DNA of 64,000 nt from Comamonas sp. Its GTDB lineage: Bacteria; Pseudomonadota; Gammaproteobacteria; Burkholderiales; Burkholderiaceae_C. The stretch's first letter is position 1; the number at the start of each line of letters is the position of its first letter. The notes beneath the pieces are model-generated. The model did not search any database. It was given only the letters and a program-made list of their open reading frames with translations, and had not been told where the DNA came from. Made by a program: the position numbers and the translations under genes. The stretch spans positions 1 to 64,000 of the forward strand of contig JADMKK010000041.1 of the NCBI GenBank assembly GCA_015478895.1. The letters run 5' to 3'. This document shows positions 1 to 9,586 of this stretch, piece after piece.

Positions 1-11
1 TTGGAATTTTA

Positions 12-195
12 GCTCGCTGCGATCAGCGAAGCCTTGTATTGTAGCACTAATTTCTTAGTGATTGCAAAAGAATTTTTCTTTTGCCTCGTAAACTGCTTGA
101 AGCATTGTTGTCTGCGAAGACCCTAATTCTATACCAGAATTTAAAGCGTCTGGGGAAATCCCTAGGATTTCCCGCACTCGCCTTTCGGCGAGTGC
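12..195. other. Cluster of seven perfect or near-perfect hairpins 3' of gshB
   Basis: This non-coding stretch is packed with inverted repeats: 12-32 (8 bp arms, one bulged A), 45-60 (CACTAA/TTAGTG), 64-84 (GCAAAAGAA/TTCTTTTGC), 110-121 (4 bp arms), 125-141 (AATTCT/AGAATT), 153-173 (GGGAAATCC/GGATTTCCC) and 174-195 (GCACTCGCC/GGCGAGTGC, TTTC loop). The last two lie right after the gshB stop and could end its transcript, though neither is followed by a good T-run on the minus strand. The rest look like the leader of whatever lies beyond the left edge. Confidence 0.7.
38..67 (-). promoter_or_regulatory. Sigma-70-like promoter reading out of the left edge
   Basis: On the minus strand there is TTGCAA (62-67), an 18-base spacer and TACAAT (38-43). 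The spacer itself is a 16-base inverted repeat, CACTAAgaaaTTAGTG (45-60), which could be an operator or simply part of the hairpin cluster. The promoter points away from gshB toward base 1, so its gene lies outside the window and cannot be named. Confidence 0.5.
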
Positions 196-206
196 TTTGC
201 TGCTTC

Positions 207-1160
207 TTACAGGGAAGTCTGGATAGCAAGTTCGAGCGCATCGACAAACAGCGAAGGTACATCGCACCCCGTTTGCTGCTGAATCTCTTGAAAGCAGGTT
301 GGGCTGGTAACGTTGATTTCAGTGACTTTGTCACCGATCACATCCAGACCGACCAGCAATAAACCACGTTTTAAAAGAACAGGCCCCAGCTTGACCGCAA
401 TAGCTTTGTCGCTCTCACTGAGTGCTTGTGCGACGCCCTTGCCACCAGCAGCCAGATTACCGCGCACTTCGTTGCCTTGCGGGATGCGTGCCAGACAGTA
501 AGGCACAGGCTTGCCGCCAATAATGAGGATGCGCTTGTCGCCCTCAGCAATGGCAGGCAAAAACTTTTGCACCATCACACTGGTGGCACCTTGCTGGTTC
601 AGTGTTTCGATGATGGAGCCCAGGTTCATGCCGTCTGCGCCTACGCGGAAGATGCCCATGCCGCCCATGCCGTCCAGAGGCTTGAGGATGATGTCTTGAT
701 GCTGGGCGTGAAAGTCGCGAATGTCCTGGGGGTTGCGTGTGATGAGCGTGGGGCCCAGGACTTCGGGGAACTCCATCACCGCCATCTTCTCAGGATGGTC
801 ACGCAGCGCTGCGGGCTTGTTATAGACCTTGGCGCCTTCACGCTCGGCCTGGCTGAGCATGTGGGTAGCGTAGAAGAACTCGCTGTCAAAGGGTGGATCT
901 TTGCGCATCAAGACCGCATCAAAGCTGGCCAAGGCTTGCTGTTCCACGACAACTTCTTCGTACCAATTGTGCAATTCTCCAGTCAGGCGCAACTGGTGCA
1001 CTTGCGCCATCACTTTGCCCCCTACTTCCCAGCTAATGCCTTTGGGTTCACAGAAGAAAACGACATGCCCGCGCTTTTGTGCTTCACGCATCATGGCGAA
1101 GGTGCTGTCCTTTTTAGTGTTGAAGGTGCTCAGGGGATCGGCAACGAAGAGAAATTGCAT
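207..1160 (-). CDS. gshB: Glutathione synthetase GshB
   Basis: This enzyme joins gamma-glutamylcysteine and glycine using ATP, the second step of glutathione synthesis in the cytoplasm. The 317 residues match the E. coli enzyme in length and along the whole sequence. Residues 84-95 read LMRKDPPFDSEF, residues 158-172 hold the ATP-grasp loop ILKPLDGMGGMGIFR, and near the C-terminus come ARIPQG, RGNLAAGG and EINVTSPTC, all family hallmarks. The start is the ATG at 1160, giving the usual short N-terminus before DPLSTFNTKKDST. It is the last of three genes on this strand and lies 48 bases after the transporter gene, so gshA, transporter and gshB may be co-expressed, although a 230-base gap separates gshA from the transporter. 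Confidence 0.97.
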   Translation of the reverse strand: MQFLFVADPLSTFNTKKDSTFAMMREAQKRGHVVFFCEPKGISWEVGGKVMAQVHQLRLTGELHNWYEEVVVEQQALASFDAVLMRKDPPFDSEFFYATHMLSQAEREGAKVYNKPAALRDHPEKMAVMEFPEVLGPTLITRNPQDIRDFHAQHQDIILKPLDGMGGMGIFRVGADGMNLGSIIETLNQQGATSVMVQKFLPAIAEGDKRILIIGGKPVPYCLARIPQGNEVRGNLAAGGKGVAQALSESDKAIAVKLGPVLLKRGLLLVGLDVIGDKVTEINVTSPTCFQEIQQQTGCDVPSLFVDALELAIQTSL

Positions 1161-1208
1161 GGCTTGCAGGAGCTAGGCCCCGGTCAATAAGAAAGAGAAG
1201 TGACAGCG

Positions 1209-2390
1209 TTACTTTGTACGCCAAGGTCGGTACTGTTGCACAAACAGGGCCAAGCTTCCGGCAACGACCCCCCAAAAGGCAGCGCCGATGCCGGCGAGAA
1301 CGACCCCACTGAGCGTAACCAAAAACGTAATCATCGCGGCTTCTCTGCTGCTGTCTTCTTTTAAAGCAACGAACAAGCCGCCACCGATGCTGCCCAGCAA
1401 CGCTAGGCCTGCAATGGCCATGACCAACTCTGGAGGAAAGGCTGCCAGCACGCCAGCCACCACTGCACCGAAGATACCGATCAAGATATAGATCAGCCCG
1501 CACCAGACGGCGGCGGTATAGCGCTTGGAAGCATCGGCATGCGCTTCAGGCCCCATGCAAATGGCTGCTGTGATGGCTGCGAAGTTGATGCCGAACGCGC
1601 CAAAGGGTGCCAGCACCAGGGTGGCCACGCCCGTCAATCCCACCAGCTTGGAGACGGGCATGGCATAGCCCGAAGCACGCATGACCGCCACGCCGGGCAA
1701 ATTCTGCGAAGCCATGGTGACCACAAACAACGGCAGCGCCAGACTGATACAGGCCTGCCACGTGAACACCGGCTGCACAAAAACGGGCATGGCCAACGAC
1801 CACTGCACCTGCGTCCATTGCATGTGCCCTTGCGCGGCGGCCCAGGCCACGCCCACCAGCAGTGTGACCATGACAGCGTAGCGCGGCCACAGGCGCCGCG
1901 ATAGCAAATAGGCCAGCAGCATGCTGAGCACCAGCGGCAACGCGGTTTGCGCCGACTCAAAGACCTGCAGCCCAAAGCGCGCCAACACGCCGGCCAGCAG
2001 CGCTGCGGCAATGGAGGCGGGAATACGGTCCATCAACTTTTCGAACCAGCCGCTGAAGCCAAACAGCGCAATCAATGCCGCACTCAGCATGAAAGCGCCG
2101 ACGGCTTCAGCCATCGAAAAGCCACCGGTCGCTCCTGCAGCTGCCAGAACGGCGGCGCCGGGTGTAGACCACGCCACCATAAATGGTTTGCGCAAAATCA
2201 GTGAAGGCACGACGCAGCACAGCCCAATGCCCCAGCCCAGGGCCCACATCCATGAGCTGATTTGTGCGGGTGTTGCGCCAAAGGACTGCGCTGCCTGAAA
2301 GACCAAAGCCACCGAGCTGGTGACACCCACGAGCACCGCCACAAAACCCGCGCTCAAGGCCGACAGGCTGAAGTCTTTGAAAAATTGCAT
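1209..2390 (-). CDS. benE: BenE-family benzoate:H+ symporter-like membrane protein
   Basis: This is a 393-residue, almost wholly hydrophobic protein with about 10-12 membrane segments. The motifs STPGAAVLAA, VVTMASQNLPGVAVMRA and GAFGINFAAITAAICMG are typical of the BenE family of aromatic-acid/proton symporters. The family is known for benzoate uptake, but the substrate cannot be read from sequence and no aromatic degradation genes lie nearby. It sits between gshA and gshB on the same strand, which does not point to a benzoate pathway. Start ATG at 2390 gives a short cytoplasmic N-terminus before the first segment. Confidence 0.88.
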   Translation of the reverse strand: MQFFKDFSLSALSAGFVAVLVGVTSSVALVFQAAQSFGATPAQISSWMWALGWGIGLCCVVPSLILRKPFMVAWSTPGAAVLAAAGATGGFSMAEAVGAFMLSAALIALFGFSGWFEKLMDRIPASIAAALLAGVLARFGLQVFESAQTALPLVLSMLLAYLLSRRLWPRYAVMVTLLVGVAWAAAQGHMQWTQVQWSLAMPVFVQPVFTWQACISLALPLFVVTMASQNLPGVAVMRASGYAMPVSKLVGLTGVATLVLAPFGAFGINFAAITAAICMGPEAHADASKRYTAAVWCGLIYILIGIFGAVVAGVLAAFPPELVMAIAGLALLGSIGGGLFVALKEDSSREAAMITFLVTLSGVVLAGIGAAFWGVVAGSLALFVQQYRPWRTK

Positions 2391-2493
2391 AGCTGCGCAT
2401 TGTGCGCAGCACTCGCCCTGAGCGCCACTGCCTTGGTGACGCTCAGAGGCAGCAGCGGCATAAAAAAAGCGCCATGCTTTCGCACCGCGCTTC

Positions 2494-2588
2494 TAAAAGA
2501 TGAGCTACTTGCCACTGTATTACAAAGACTTTAAATAGTTTCCTATTTGAAACTCAATAAACACTTAGGCTAGCTGCTATAGATTTTT
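2494..2588. repeat. Long-form intergenic palindromic repeat, copy B1
   Basis: It begins GAGCTACTTGCCACTGTATT (2502-2521) and ends GGCTAGCTGCTATAGATTTTT. The left end matches the element at 23913-24009 at most positions. The element fills most of the 229-base gap between gshA and the benE-like gene. It is the most diverged of the four long copies. Confidence 0.5.
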
Positions 2589-2619
2589 AACAACCACCTT
2601 GCTTTGCGGACCCCTTGGC

Positions 2620-3915
2620 TTAGTCGTACACCTCAGCTTCGGGGTTGGTGGCTTCCAGTTCATAGCTGGCGGCCAGCATGGCCAGGCGTGCAATCACGCC
2701 ATACATGTAAAAGCGATTGGGCGCGCTGGCACCGGGGTGCATGCCGGGCTGGGGCATGTGGTTGCTGTGCGAAAACGCCAAAGGCACATAGCTGGAGCCG
2801 GGGGCGTTGAGGTTTTCATCCATGCCGCGCTCGGGGTGCATGCGGTAAAAACCGCCGACCACGTAACGATCCAGCGTGTAGACCACGGGTTCTGCGACGG
2901 CGTCGTGCATGCGCTCCGAGGTCAGCACGCCTTCTTGAATGATGACGTCTTGCACCATCTGGCCGTCTTTGATGACGCCCATCTTGTTGCGTGCTTTTTT
3001 CGTCAAGTCATCCAGCTCTTTGGCGTCGCGCACCGTCATCACGCCCATGCCGTAAGTGCCGTTGTCGGCTTTGACTATGGCAAACGGCTTTTCCTTGATG
3101 CCGTATTCCTTGTATTTGCGGCGCACCTTGGTCAGCAGGCCGTCCACTTGCTCGGCCAGATCGCCCATGCTGCCGTCTTCATTGAAGTTCAAGCCTTCGG
3201 ACTTGGCAAACAAGGGGTGAATCAGCCAGTGGTCAATGCCCAGCAGCTTGCCAAAGCGCTTGGCCACTTCTTCGTAGCTTTGAAAATGGCGGCTCTTGCG
3301 GCGCACGCTCCAGCCTGCATGCAAGGGAGGCAGCAGGTATTGCTCGTACAACTCTTCCAAAATGCCAGGCGCACCAGCAGACAGGTCGTTGTTGAGCAAG
3401 ATGGTGCAGGGGTCAAAGTGCTTCAGACCAATGCGGCGCTTAGTGCGCAGCACGGGTTCGAGCAAGACCGACTCGCCATTGGGCAACTTGAGCTCTGTGG
3501 GCTTTTTGATATCCGGGCTGATGGAGCCCAGGCGCGTATTCAAACCTGCCATCTTGAAGATGCGCTGCAACTGGGCCAAGTTACTCAGGTAAGAAGGGTT
3601 GCGGTTGTGGTTCTCCGGAATGATCAGGAGATTGCGCGCTTCAGGGCAGATCTTTTCAATCGACGCCATCGTGGCCTGCACGGCCAAAGGCAGCATGGCG
3701 TCGGTCAAATTGTTCCAGTTGCCGGGGAACAGGTTGGTGTCCACGGGTGCCAGTTTGAAGCCCGAATTACGGATATCAACCGAGCTATAAAACGGCGGGG
3801 TGTGCTCCATCCACTCCAGGCGGAACCAGCGCTCAATCGCTGGCATGGAGTCGATGATGCGTTGTTCTAGCTCGTTGATCGGGCCAGTTAACGCGGTGAT
3901 GAGATGTGGAACCAT
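2620..3915 (-). CDS. gshA: Glutamate-cysteine ligase GshA (proteobacterial GshA family)
   Basis: This enzyme catalyses the first and limiting step of glutathione synthesis, ATP-dependent coupling of glutamate to cysteine. The protein has 431 residues and is of the GshA type common in betaproteobacteria, unlike the E. coli enzyme. Recognisable stretches are FYSSVDIRNSGFKLAPVDTNLFPGNWNN near the N-terminus, LLIIPENHNRN, and the C-terminal IVKADNGTYGMGVMTV with VVGGFYRMHPE. The start is set at the ATG at 3915, preceded by GAGGA five bases upstream; a TTG twelve bases further up is in frame but has no better site. It follows trkH by 95 bases on the same strand. Confidence 0.95.
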   Translation of the reverse strand: MVPHLITALTGPINELEQRIIDSMPAIERWFRLEWMEHTPPFYSSVDIRNSGFKLAPVDTNLFPGNWNNLTDAMLPLAVQATMASIEKICPEARNLLIIPENHNRNPSYLSNLAQLQRIFKMAGLNTRLGSISPDIKKPTELKLPNGESVLLEPVLRTKRRIGLKHFDPCTILLNNDLSAGAPGILEELYEQYLLPPLHAGWSVRRKSRHFQSYEEVAKRFGKLLGIDHWLIHPLFAKSEGLNFNEDGSMGDLAEQVDGLLTKVRRKYKEYGIKEKPFAIVKADNGTYGMGVMTVRDAKELDDLTKKARNKMGVIKDGQMVQDVIIQEGVLTSERMHDAVAEPVVYTLDRYVVGGFYRMHPERGMDENLNAPGSSYVPLAFSHSNHMPQPGMHPGASAPNRFYMYGVIARLAMLAASYELEATNPEAEVYD

Positions 3916-4010
3916 GAATGTCCTCAAACGACGGTGGTTGTGTAATTGTAGGGAGTCGCTGTAACGCTAAGTACTTACCCTTATTCCCTTAATCATACGC
4001 ATGTGCTCAC

Positions 4011-5477
4011 TCACCGCCTCCAGAATGCCGGAGTCAGCAGTGCGAGAAAGCTCAAAATCTCCAATCGGCCCAGCAGCATTCCCAGCGTACAAACCCAGAT
4101 TTGAAAGTCTGTCAGCGAAGCATAGGTGGATGCTGGCCCTACTTTACCCAAACCGATTCCTACGCAGTGCACACTGGCCACTACCGCTGAAAATGCAGTC
4201 ACGGGATCAAGGTCGGTCAGCATCAGCACCATACTCAGCAGCACAATCGTGCCGCCGTAGACAAGCATGAAAGCCATTACCGCAAAGATCATTCGGCTAT
4301 CCACAACACGCCCGCTTAGTACAACGGGTTGTACCGCACGCGGATGCACAAGTCTTGTCAGTTCACGCCGCGCCTGACTGAACAGAATCAGTACGCGCAT
4401 CATTTTGATACCACCGCCGGTAGAGCCAGCACTGGTCGCCATTCCGGACAAGATCAGCATGAATACAGGTGCAAAAACGGGCCACGCGAGAAAGTCTGTG
4501 GTCGCAAATCCAGTGGTGGTGGCCATCGAGACCGCATTGAACATACCAAAGCGCACCGCATCGGCAGGACTGTACACGCCCTTGGCCCATAAAAGCAGCG
4601 CCACCAGCACACTGGCGCCCAACAGTACGCCAACCGTGGCGCGCATCTCGGGGTCTTGCCAGAAACCGCGCCAATGGCCTTTTCGCAGGGCGATGAAATA
4701 CAGCGCAAAGTTGCAGCTGGCTGCCACCATGAAGACAAAGGCAATCGCTTCCAGCAGCGGCGACTGAAAGAAGGCAAAACTGGTGTCGTGTGCAGAAAAG
4801 CCACCCAGACTCACGGTGGTGAACATGTGCATCAGCGCATCAAGCGGTGCCATGCCGCCCAGCCAGAATGCACCAAAACAGCTCACAGAGAAAATGGCAT
4901 ACACACCCCACAGGCCTTTGGCAGTGCCGGTGATGCGCGGTGTCAGCTTCGTGTCTTTGACTGGCCCTGCTGCTTCCGCTCGAAACAACTGGCTGCCGCC
5001 CACACCCAGCAGCGGCATGATGGCCACGGCCAAAATCAAAATGCCCATGCCCCCCAGCCACTGCAAAAAGGTGCGCCAGATATTGAGCGAAACCGGCAGC
5101 GTATCCAGGTGCGAGAGCACCGAAGAGCCCGTGGTCGTCAGCCCCGATACGGCTTCAAAGTAGGCATAGGTAAAGGGTAGCTCCAAGCCCATATGGTTGT
5201 AGACCAGCATCATCGGCAAGGCTGCACTCAGCGGCAGGCACACCCACACCAGCGTCACCAAAATCACGCCGTGCCTTGGCTGCAACTCCTGACGGTGGTG
5301 GCGCATGCAAAACCAGACCACCAGCCCCACCATCACCGTCACACCCATGGCAGTCGGCCAGGCCTGCCACACACCGTCTTGCGCAAACCAGGAAGCGGTC
5401 AAGGGCACACTCATGCTGAATGCGAAGAACACCAGCAGCACACCCAACACACGTAAAACCGGAAAAAGATCGCGCAT
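4011..5477 (-). CDS. trkH: Trk potassium uptake protein TrkH
   Basis: This is the ion-conducting membrane subunit of the Trk K+ uptake system; it works with the TrkA nucleotide-binding ring. The 488 residues contain the four selectivity-filter repeats: SGLTTTGSSV, TTVSLGGFSAHD, SMATTTGFATTD and VHCVGIGLGKVGP. The last is more degenerate than the first three, as in other TrkH proteins. The segment GMATSAGSTGGGIKMMR before the final repeat is the conserved gating-loop region. The ATG at 5477 has AGGAG six bases upstream. The gene starts 14 bases after trkA, so the two form an operon. Confidence 0.96.
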   Translation of the reverse strand: MRDLFPVLRVLGVLLVFFAFSMSVPLTASWFAQDGVWQAWPTAMGVTVMVGLVVWFCMRHHRQELQPRHGVILVTLVWVCLPLSAALPMMLVYNHMGLELPFTYAYFEAVSGLTTTGSSVLSHLDTLPVSLNIWRTFLQWLGGMGILILAVAIMPLLGVGGSQLFRAEAAGPVKDTKLTPRITGTAKGLWGVYAIFSVSCFGAFWLGGMAPLDALMHMFTTVSLGGFSAHDTSFAFFQSPLLEAIAFVFMVAASCNFALYFIALRKGHWRGFWQDPEMRATVGVLLGASVLVALLLWAKGVYSPADAVRFGMFNAVSMATTTGFATTDFLAWPVFAPVFMLILSGMATSAGSTGGGIKMMRVLILFSQARRELTRLVHPRAVQPVVLSGRVVDSRMIFAVMAFMLVYGGTIVLLSMVLMLTDLDPVTAFSAVVASVHCVGIGLGKVGPASTYASLTDFQIWVCTLGMLLGRLEILSFLALLTPAFWRR

Positions 5478-5491
5478 GCACGACTCCTGCG

Positions 5492-6949
5492 CTAAAAAAA
5501 GGTGGCGCTGACGCGAAACAGGTGCTCCACCTCTTGCACTAAGCGCTTGTTGGGCAAGAAGAAGACCACATGGTCATTGCTCTCCACCACCGTATGGCTG
5601 CGCGGGATGATGACTTCGGGCTCCATCCCGTCAGATTGCGCGCGGATGTCCTCGGTATCAGGCAGGCCGCGAATGATCAAACCGATGTGCACTTCGGGCG
5701 GCAGTTTCAAATCGCCCACCTTGCGCCCCACCACTTTGGAGCTTCTACGATCACCGCGCGCCACGATCTCCAGCGCTTCGGCCACGCCACGGCGCAAGCT
5801 GTGCACGGCCTGTACATCGCCCTTGCGCACATGGGCCAGAAACTCACCCAGCATGGCCTGCGCAGGCGAGAGCGCAATATCAATTTGCGTGCCGTGCATT
5901 AAATCGGCATAGCTGCGCCGGTTGATCAGCGCCAGCACACGGCTGGCACCCAGGCGCTTGGCCAGGAGGCTGGCCATGATGTTGTTCTCGTCGTCTTCGG
6001 TGAGCGCCAGAAACAGATCGGTCTCTTCCACGTTCTCATCGGTAAACAACTCTTCATCGGTCGGGCTGCCGTGCAGCACCAGCACCTCGGGGGGCAACGC
6101 TGCGGCCAGCTGCTCACAGCGTTTGTCGTCGCTTTCGATGATCTTGATGATGAAGTGGCGTGATCGCGCTGCCAGCTCCTGCGCCAATTGCAAGCTCACT
6201 TGGTCGCCACCTGCTATCAAAATGCGACGCACGGCCCGCGCCTGCTGGCCGCAAGGACGGTGAAAGGCTTCTAATATTTCTTGCAGGTGCTCGCTGGCCG
6301 CCAGCACAAACACCTCATCACCGGGCTCAATGCGCGTGGCCCCGTCGCAGCGGATAAAGCGATCCGGCTCCTCAGGAAAGCGCCGATAAATGGCCACAAT
6401 GCGCAGCCCCAGATCAGGGTTATGCAGGCGCAAATCACCAATGCGCATGCCCACCGCCGGCGCTTTGGAGCGCGCACGCACCGAGGCCAGGCAAGCACGC
6501 CCGCCTGCAAACTCACGCACCTGCAGCGAATCCGGATATTCAATCAGCTTGTGGATATACCGCGTGAGCGAGGCTTCCGGGCAGATGATGGCATCGACCG
6601 CAAAGCCCTCTGGCCCCATCAAAGGCTGGCCCACATCGAAACCTGAAGAACGCACGCGCGCTACGCGGGTGGGAATGCCAAAGACCATGTGCCCGATCTT
6701 GCAGCACACAAGGTTGGTTTCATCTTGGGCCGCACAGGCGATCAGCAAGTCCGTATCGGCAGCGCCGGCTTCAGCCAGAACCTGGGTATCGATGCCGTTG
6801 CCCACCACCCCGCGCAGATCAAAACGGTCTTGCAGTTCCGCCACGCGCGCCGCGTCAGTGTCAATGACGGTGATGTCATTGCGCTCGGAGACCAGGCTCT
6901 CTGCCACGCTATAACCGACACGGCCCGCACCCAAAATAATGATCTTCAT
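5492..6949 (-). CDS. trkA: Trk system peripheral K+ regulator TrkA
   Basis: This is the cytoplasmic NAD-binding subunit that gates TrkH. At 485 residues it is slightly longer than the 458-residue E. coli protein. The N-terminal Rossmann motif MKIIILGAGRVGYSVAE is followed by an acidic strand end (VIDTD), then a TrkA-C domain, and the pattern repeats in the second half (RRILIAGGDQVSLQLAQEL), giving the usual two RCK units. The ATG at 6949 is preceded by AGGGA. The first gene of trkA-trkH; a terminator of the upstream proA lies before it. Confidence 0.96.
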   Translation of the reverse strand: MKIIILGAGRVGYSVAESLVSERNDITVIDTDAARVAELQDRFDLRGVVGNGIDTQVLAEAGAADTDLLIACAAQDETNLVCCKIGHMVFGIPTRVARVRSSGFDVGQPLMGPEGFAVDAIICPEASLTRYIHKLIEYPDSLQVREFAGGRACLASVRARSKAPAVGMRIGDLRLHNPDLGLRIVAIYRRFPEEPDRFIRCDGATRIEPGDEVFVLAASEHLQEILEAFHRPCGQQARAVRRILIAGGDQVSLQLAQELAARSRHFIIKIIESDDKRCEQLAAALPPEVLVLHGSPTDEELFTDENVEETDLFLALTEDDENNIMASLLAKRLGASRVLALINRRSYADLMHGTQIDIALSPAQAMLGEFLAHVRKGDVQAVHSLRRGVAEALEIVARGDRRSSKVVGRKVGDLKLPPEVHIGLIIRGLPDTEDIRAQSDGMEPEVIIPRSHTVVESNDHVVFFLPNKRLVQEVEHLFRVSATFF

Positions 6950-6984
6950 GCACTGTCCCTATGTTCAGGCGCATGTTGCAAAAG

Positions 6985-7008
6985 AAAAGGCAGCCGAAGC
7001 TGCCTTTT
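6985..7008 (-). terminator. Rho-independent terminator of proA
   Basis: A perfect 10-bp stem AAAAGGCAGC/GCTGCCTTTT with a TTCG loop on the minus strand is followed by CTTTTG. It lies 13 bases past the proA stop. Confidence 0.9.
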
Positions 7009-7021
7009 AAAAGTTGACCCA

Positions 7022-8302
7022 TCAGCCGCGTACGTCGCCCTCACCCAGCACCACATATTTGAGCGAGGTCAGGCCTTCAATGCCTACCGGCCCGCGTGCA
7101 TGGAACTTGTCAGTGCTGATGCCAATTTCAGCACCCAACCCGTACTCGAAACCATCCGCAAATCGCGTGCTGGCGTTGACCATGACGCTGGACGAATCGA
7201 CCTCGCGCAAGAACTTCTGCGCATGGACATGATTGGTGGTCAAGATCGCTTCGGTATGACCGCTGGAATACTGGTTGATGTGCGCAATGGCCGCACCCAC
7301 GCCGTCTATCACCTTCACGCTGATGATGGGGGCCAGGTATTCCTCGCTCCAGTCCGCTTCCGTGGCGGCTGCCAGTTGCAAACCATCGACCGCCTTCAGA
7401 ATCGCCAGCGATTCCGGACAGCCGCGCATTTCCACCCCCTTGGCGGCAAACACGGCGCCGATCTGGGGCAAGAAGTCCTGCGCCACGGCACGTGCCACCA
7501 ACAGGCTTTCGGTGGCATTGCAAGGGCTGTACTTGTGGGTCTTGGCGTTATCGGTCACTTTGATGGCCAATGCGATATCGCAAGGATCGTCCACATAGGT
7601 GTGGCAGTTGCCGTCCAAGTGTTTGATGACGGGCACCTTGGCTTCGCGGCTGATGCGCTCAATCAGGCTCTTGCCGCCGCGCGGAATGATCACGTCCACA
7701 TACGCAGGCATGGCGATCAACTGGCCCACGGCTTCGCGGTCCGTGGTCTCGACCAGTTGCACGCCTTCGGCCGGCAAACCGGCTTCTTGCATGGCCTGCG
7801 CCACCAGCTTGGCCAAGGCCTTGTTCGACTCAATCGCTTCCGAGCCACCCCGCAAGACGCAAGCGTTACCGCTCTTGATTGACAGGCTGGCCGCTTCAAT
7901 CGTCACATTCGGGCGGCTCTCAAAAATCATGCCAAAAACGCCAATGGGCACGCGCATCTGGCCCACGCGGATGCCGCTGGGCTGCTGCTTCATGCCCATG
8001 ATCTCGCCGATCACATCCGGCATGTGTGCCAGCTGCTCACAGCCCTGGGCGCAGGTTTCCAGAACCTTCGGTGTTAGGCGCAGGCGGTCCACCATGGGTG
8101 CTGCCAAACCGTTGGCTACGGCGCGCTCCACATCTTTGGCGTTATCGATCTGCAAAGCCTCGACATTGGCTCGCAGCAGGCGCGCCAATGTCAGCAAAGC
8201 TTTGCTTTTAGTAGCAGCATTCGCCCGTGCCATCTGGGCTGCAGCCACTTTTGCTTGCAAACCCAAGGTTTGCATATATTCGGCAATATTCAGCACATTC
8301 AT
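7022..8302 (-). CDS. proA: Gamma-glutamyl phosphate reductase ProA
   Basis: ProA reduces gamma-glutamyl phosphate to glutamate semialdehyde with NADPH, the second step of proline synthesis. The protein begins [18 protein letters not shown] and carries [42 protein letters not shown], and the catalytic-cysteine region [15 protein letters not shown]. The 426-residue form starting at 8302 fits the family; an in-frame ATG at 8347 has a better Shine-Dalgarno site (AGGG) and would add 15 residues, so the start is not certain. proB is not adjacent. A terminator follows at 6985-7008. Confidence 0.96.
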   Translation of the reverse strand: MNVLNIAEYMQTLGLQAKVAAAQMARANAATKSKALLTLARLLRANVEALQIDNAKDVERAVANGLAAPMVDRLRLTPKVLETCAQGCEQLAHMPDVIGEIMGMKQQPSGIRVGQMRVPIGVFGMIFESRPNVTIEAASLSIKSGNACVLRGGSEAIESNKALAKLVAQAMQEAGLPAEGVQLVETTDREAVGQLIAMPAYVDVIIPRGGKSLIERISREAKVPVIKHLDGNCHTYVDDPCDIALAIKVTDNAKTHKYSPCNATESLLVARAVAQDFLPQIGAVFAAKGVEMRGCPESLAILKAVDGLQLAAATEADWSEEYLAPIISVKVIDGVGAAIAHINQYSSGHTEAILTTNHVHAQKFLREVDSSSVMVNASTRFADGFEYGLGAEIGISTDKFHARGPVGIEGLTSLKYVVLGEGDVRG

Positions 8303-8390
8303 GCCCACATTCTCACTCAGTTCGCGGGGACACACCGACAGGGGCATGCCGCCACCCTACACTTCATCGCAGCCCTCCAAGGAAAGCTCC

Positions 8391-8681
8391 ATGAACGCAG
8401 AGACCGACGCCCTCATCCAACTCCAAGCCTTTCAAGATGCCGTGCTGCGCTTTGCCGATGGCAGCATCAGCGCATCGACCCTCAACGAACAAGCGCGTGC
8501 TTCGCAAGCTTTGTTGACGGCCTTGCCCGAACGCTATGGCCAAGTCTTGCTGCAACTGCTCGACAGGCTCGAATCCAGCGCGCTGTTCACCGAAGAAAGT
8601 TGCTCATTCAGCCAAAGCGATCTGCGCGACCATTTGCACGCTTGGGTGGACAAGGCACGCACGCAACTGACCGCTAGGTGA
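8391..8681 (+). CDS. Conserved hypothetical protein, 96 residues
   Basis: I do not recognise this protein. It is acidic to neutral and predicted mostly helical (LIQLQAFQDAVLRFADG, LLQLLDRLESSALF, LRDHLHAWVDKAR) with no signal peptide or membrane segment. The ATG at 8391 has AAGGAAAG eight bases upstream. It diverges from proA across about 90 bases, so the two may share a control region. The longer in-frame reading upstream runs antisense through proA and is not credible. Confidence 0.7.
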   Translation: MNAETDALIQLQAFQDAVLRFADGSISASTLNEQARASQALLTALPERYGQVLLQLLDRLESSALFTEESCSFSQSDLRDHLHAWVDKARTQLTAR

Positions 8682-8771
8682 ATAAGGGCTGGCCCTGTAA
8701 CATCCCGAGCACCTGAGTGCGTGGCATGCGGAAAGTCGCCAGATGCCCGCATACCGATGGAGACATACAAG

Positions 8772-9485
8772 ATGCAGCAAGCAATCGGACACCCCATTAC
8801 CCATAAATGGCCAGCCCAGTTTCCAGACTGGCTACAGCTTTATTCGTTACCCACTCCCAATGGCATCAAAGTCTCCGTCATGCTGGAAGAGGTGGGCATT
8901 CCCTACGAAGCCCACCGGGTAGACATCCAGGCCAACGCCCAGTTCTCGCCCGAGTTTCTGGCGCTCAACCCCAACAACAAAATCCCAGCCATTCTCGATC
9001 CGCATGGCCCAGGCGGTCAGCCGCTGGCGCTGTTTGAGTCCGGCGCCATCCTGATGTATCTGGCAGAGAAATCTGGTCAGCTCTTGCCAATCGATGCCGT
9101 GCACCGCTATGAAACCTTGCAATGGTTGATGTGGCAAATGGGTGGTGCAGGGCCGATGTTTGGCCAAGTGGGTTTCTTTTACCGCTATGCCGGCAAAGAC
9201 TTTGAAGACAAGCGCCCGTTGCAGCGCTATGTGACTGAAGCCAAGCGCCTGTTGCGCGTGCTGGACGAACGCCTGCAAGGGCGCGAATGGATCATGGGGC
9301 GCGACTACACGATTGCTGATATCGCCGTGCTGCCGTGGATTCGCTGCCTGCACGTGAATTACGAAGCCGATGAACTGCTGCAACTGCAGGACTATAAAAA
9401 CGTCCAACGCACCTTGAACGCATGGCTGGACCGCCCACCTGTGCAGCGCGGATTAAACATGCCACCCGCACCAAACGCGACTTAA
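8772..9485 (+). CDS. Glutathione S-transferase-family protein, YghU/YfcG-like
   Basis: The 237 residues contain an N-terminal thioredoxin-fold domain (LQLYSLPTPNGIKVSVMLEEVGIPYEAHRVDI, then NPNNKIPAI and LFESGAILMYLAEK) and a helical C-terminal domain (MWQMGGAGPMFGQVGFF, YTIADIAVLPW). TPNGIKVSVMLEE and the MGGAGPMFGQ stretch are typical of the nu-class proteins YghU and YfcG, which act on disulfides and peroxides with glutathione. The start is the ATG at 8772, with GGAG nine bases upstream; two further ATGs upstream lack support. A link with the glutathione genes at 0-4 kb is plausible but they are not co-transcribed. Confidence 0.93.
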   Translation: MQQAIGHPITHKWPAQFPDWLQLYSLPTPNGIKVSVMLEEVGIPYEAHRVDIQANAQFSPEFLALNPNNKIPAILDPHGPGGQPLALFESGAILMYLAEKSGQLLPIDAVHRYETLQWLMWQMGGAGPMFGQVGFFYRYAGKDFEDKRPLQRYVTEAKRLLRVLDERLQGREWIMGRDYTIADIAVLPWIRCLHVNYEADELLQLQDYKNVQRTLNAWLDRPPVQRGLNMPPAPNAT

Positions 9486-9586
9486 AACATCCACTGTCTT
9501 GTAGGTAGAACGCTCTGTTGCGGCTTCAGGGGCTTGGTAGGTTATTCCATAGCCCTTATCTTTGAGGCATTGCAACGCTGCAAGTT

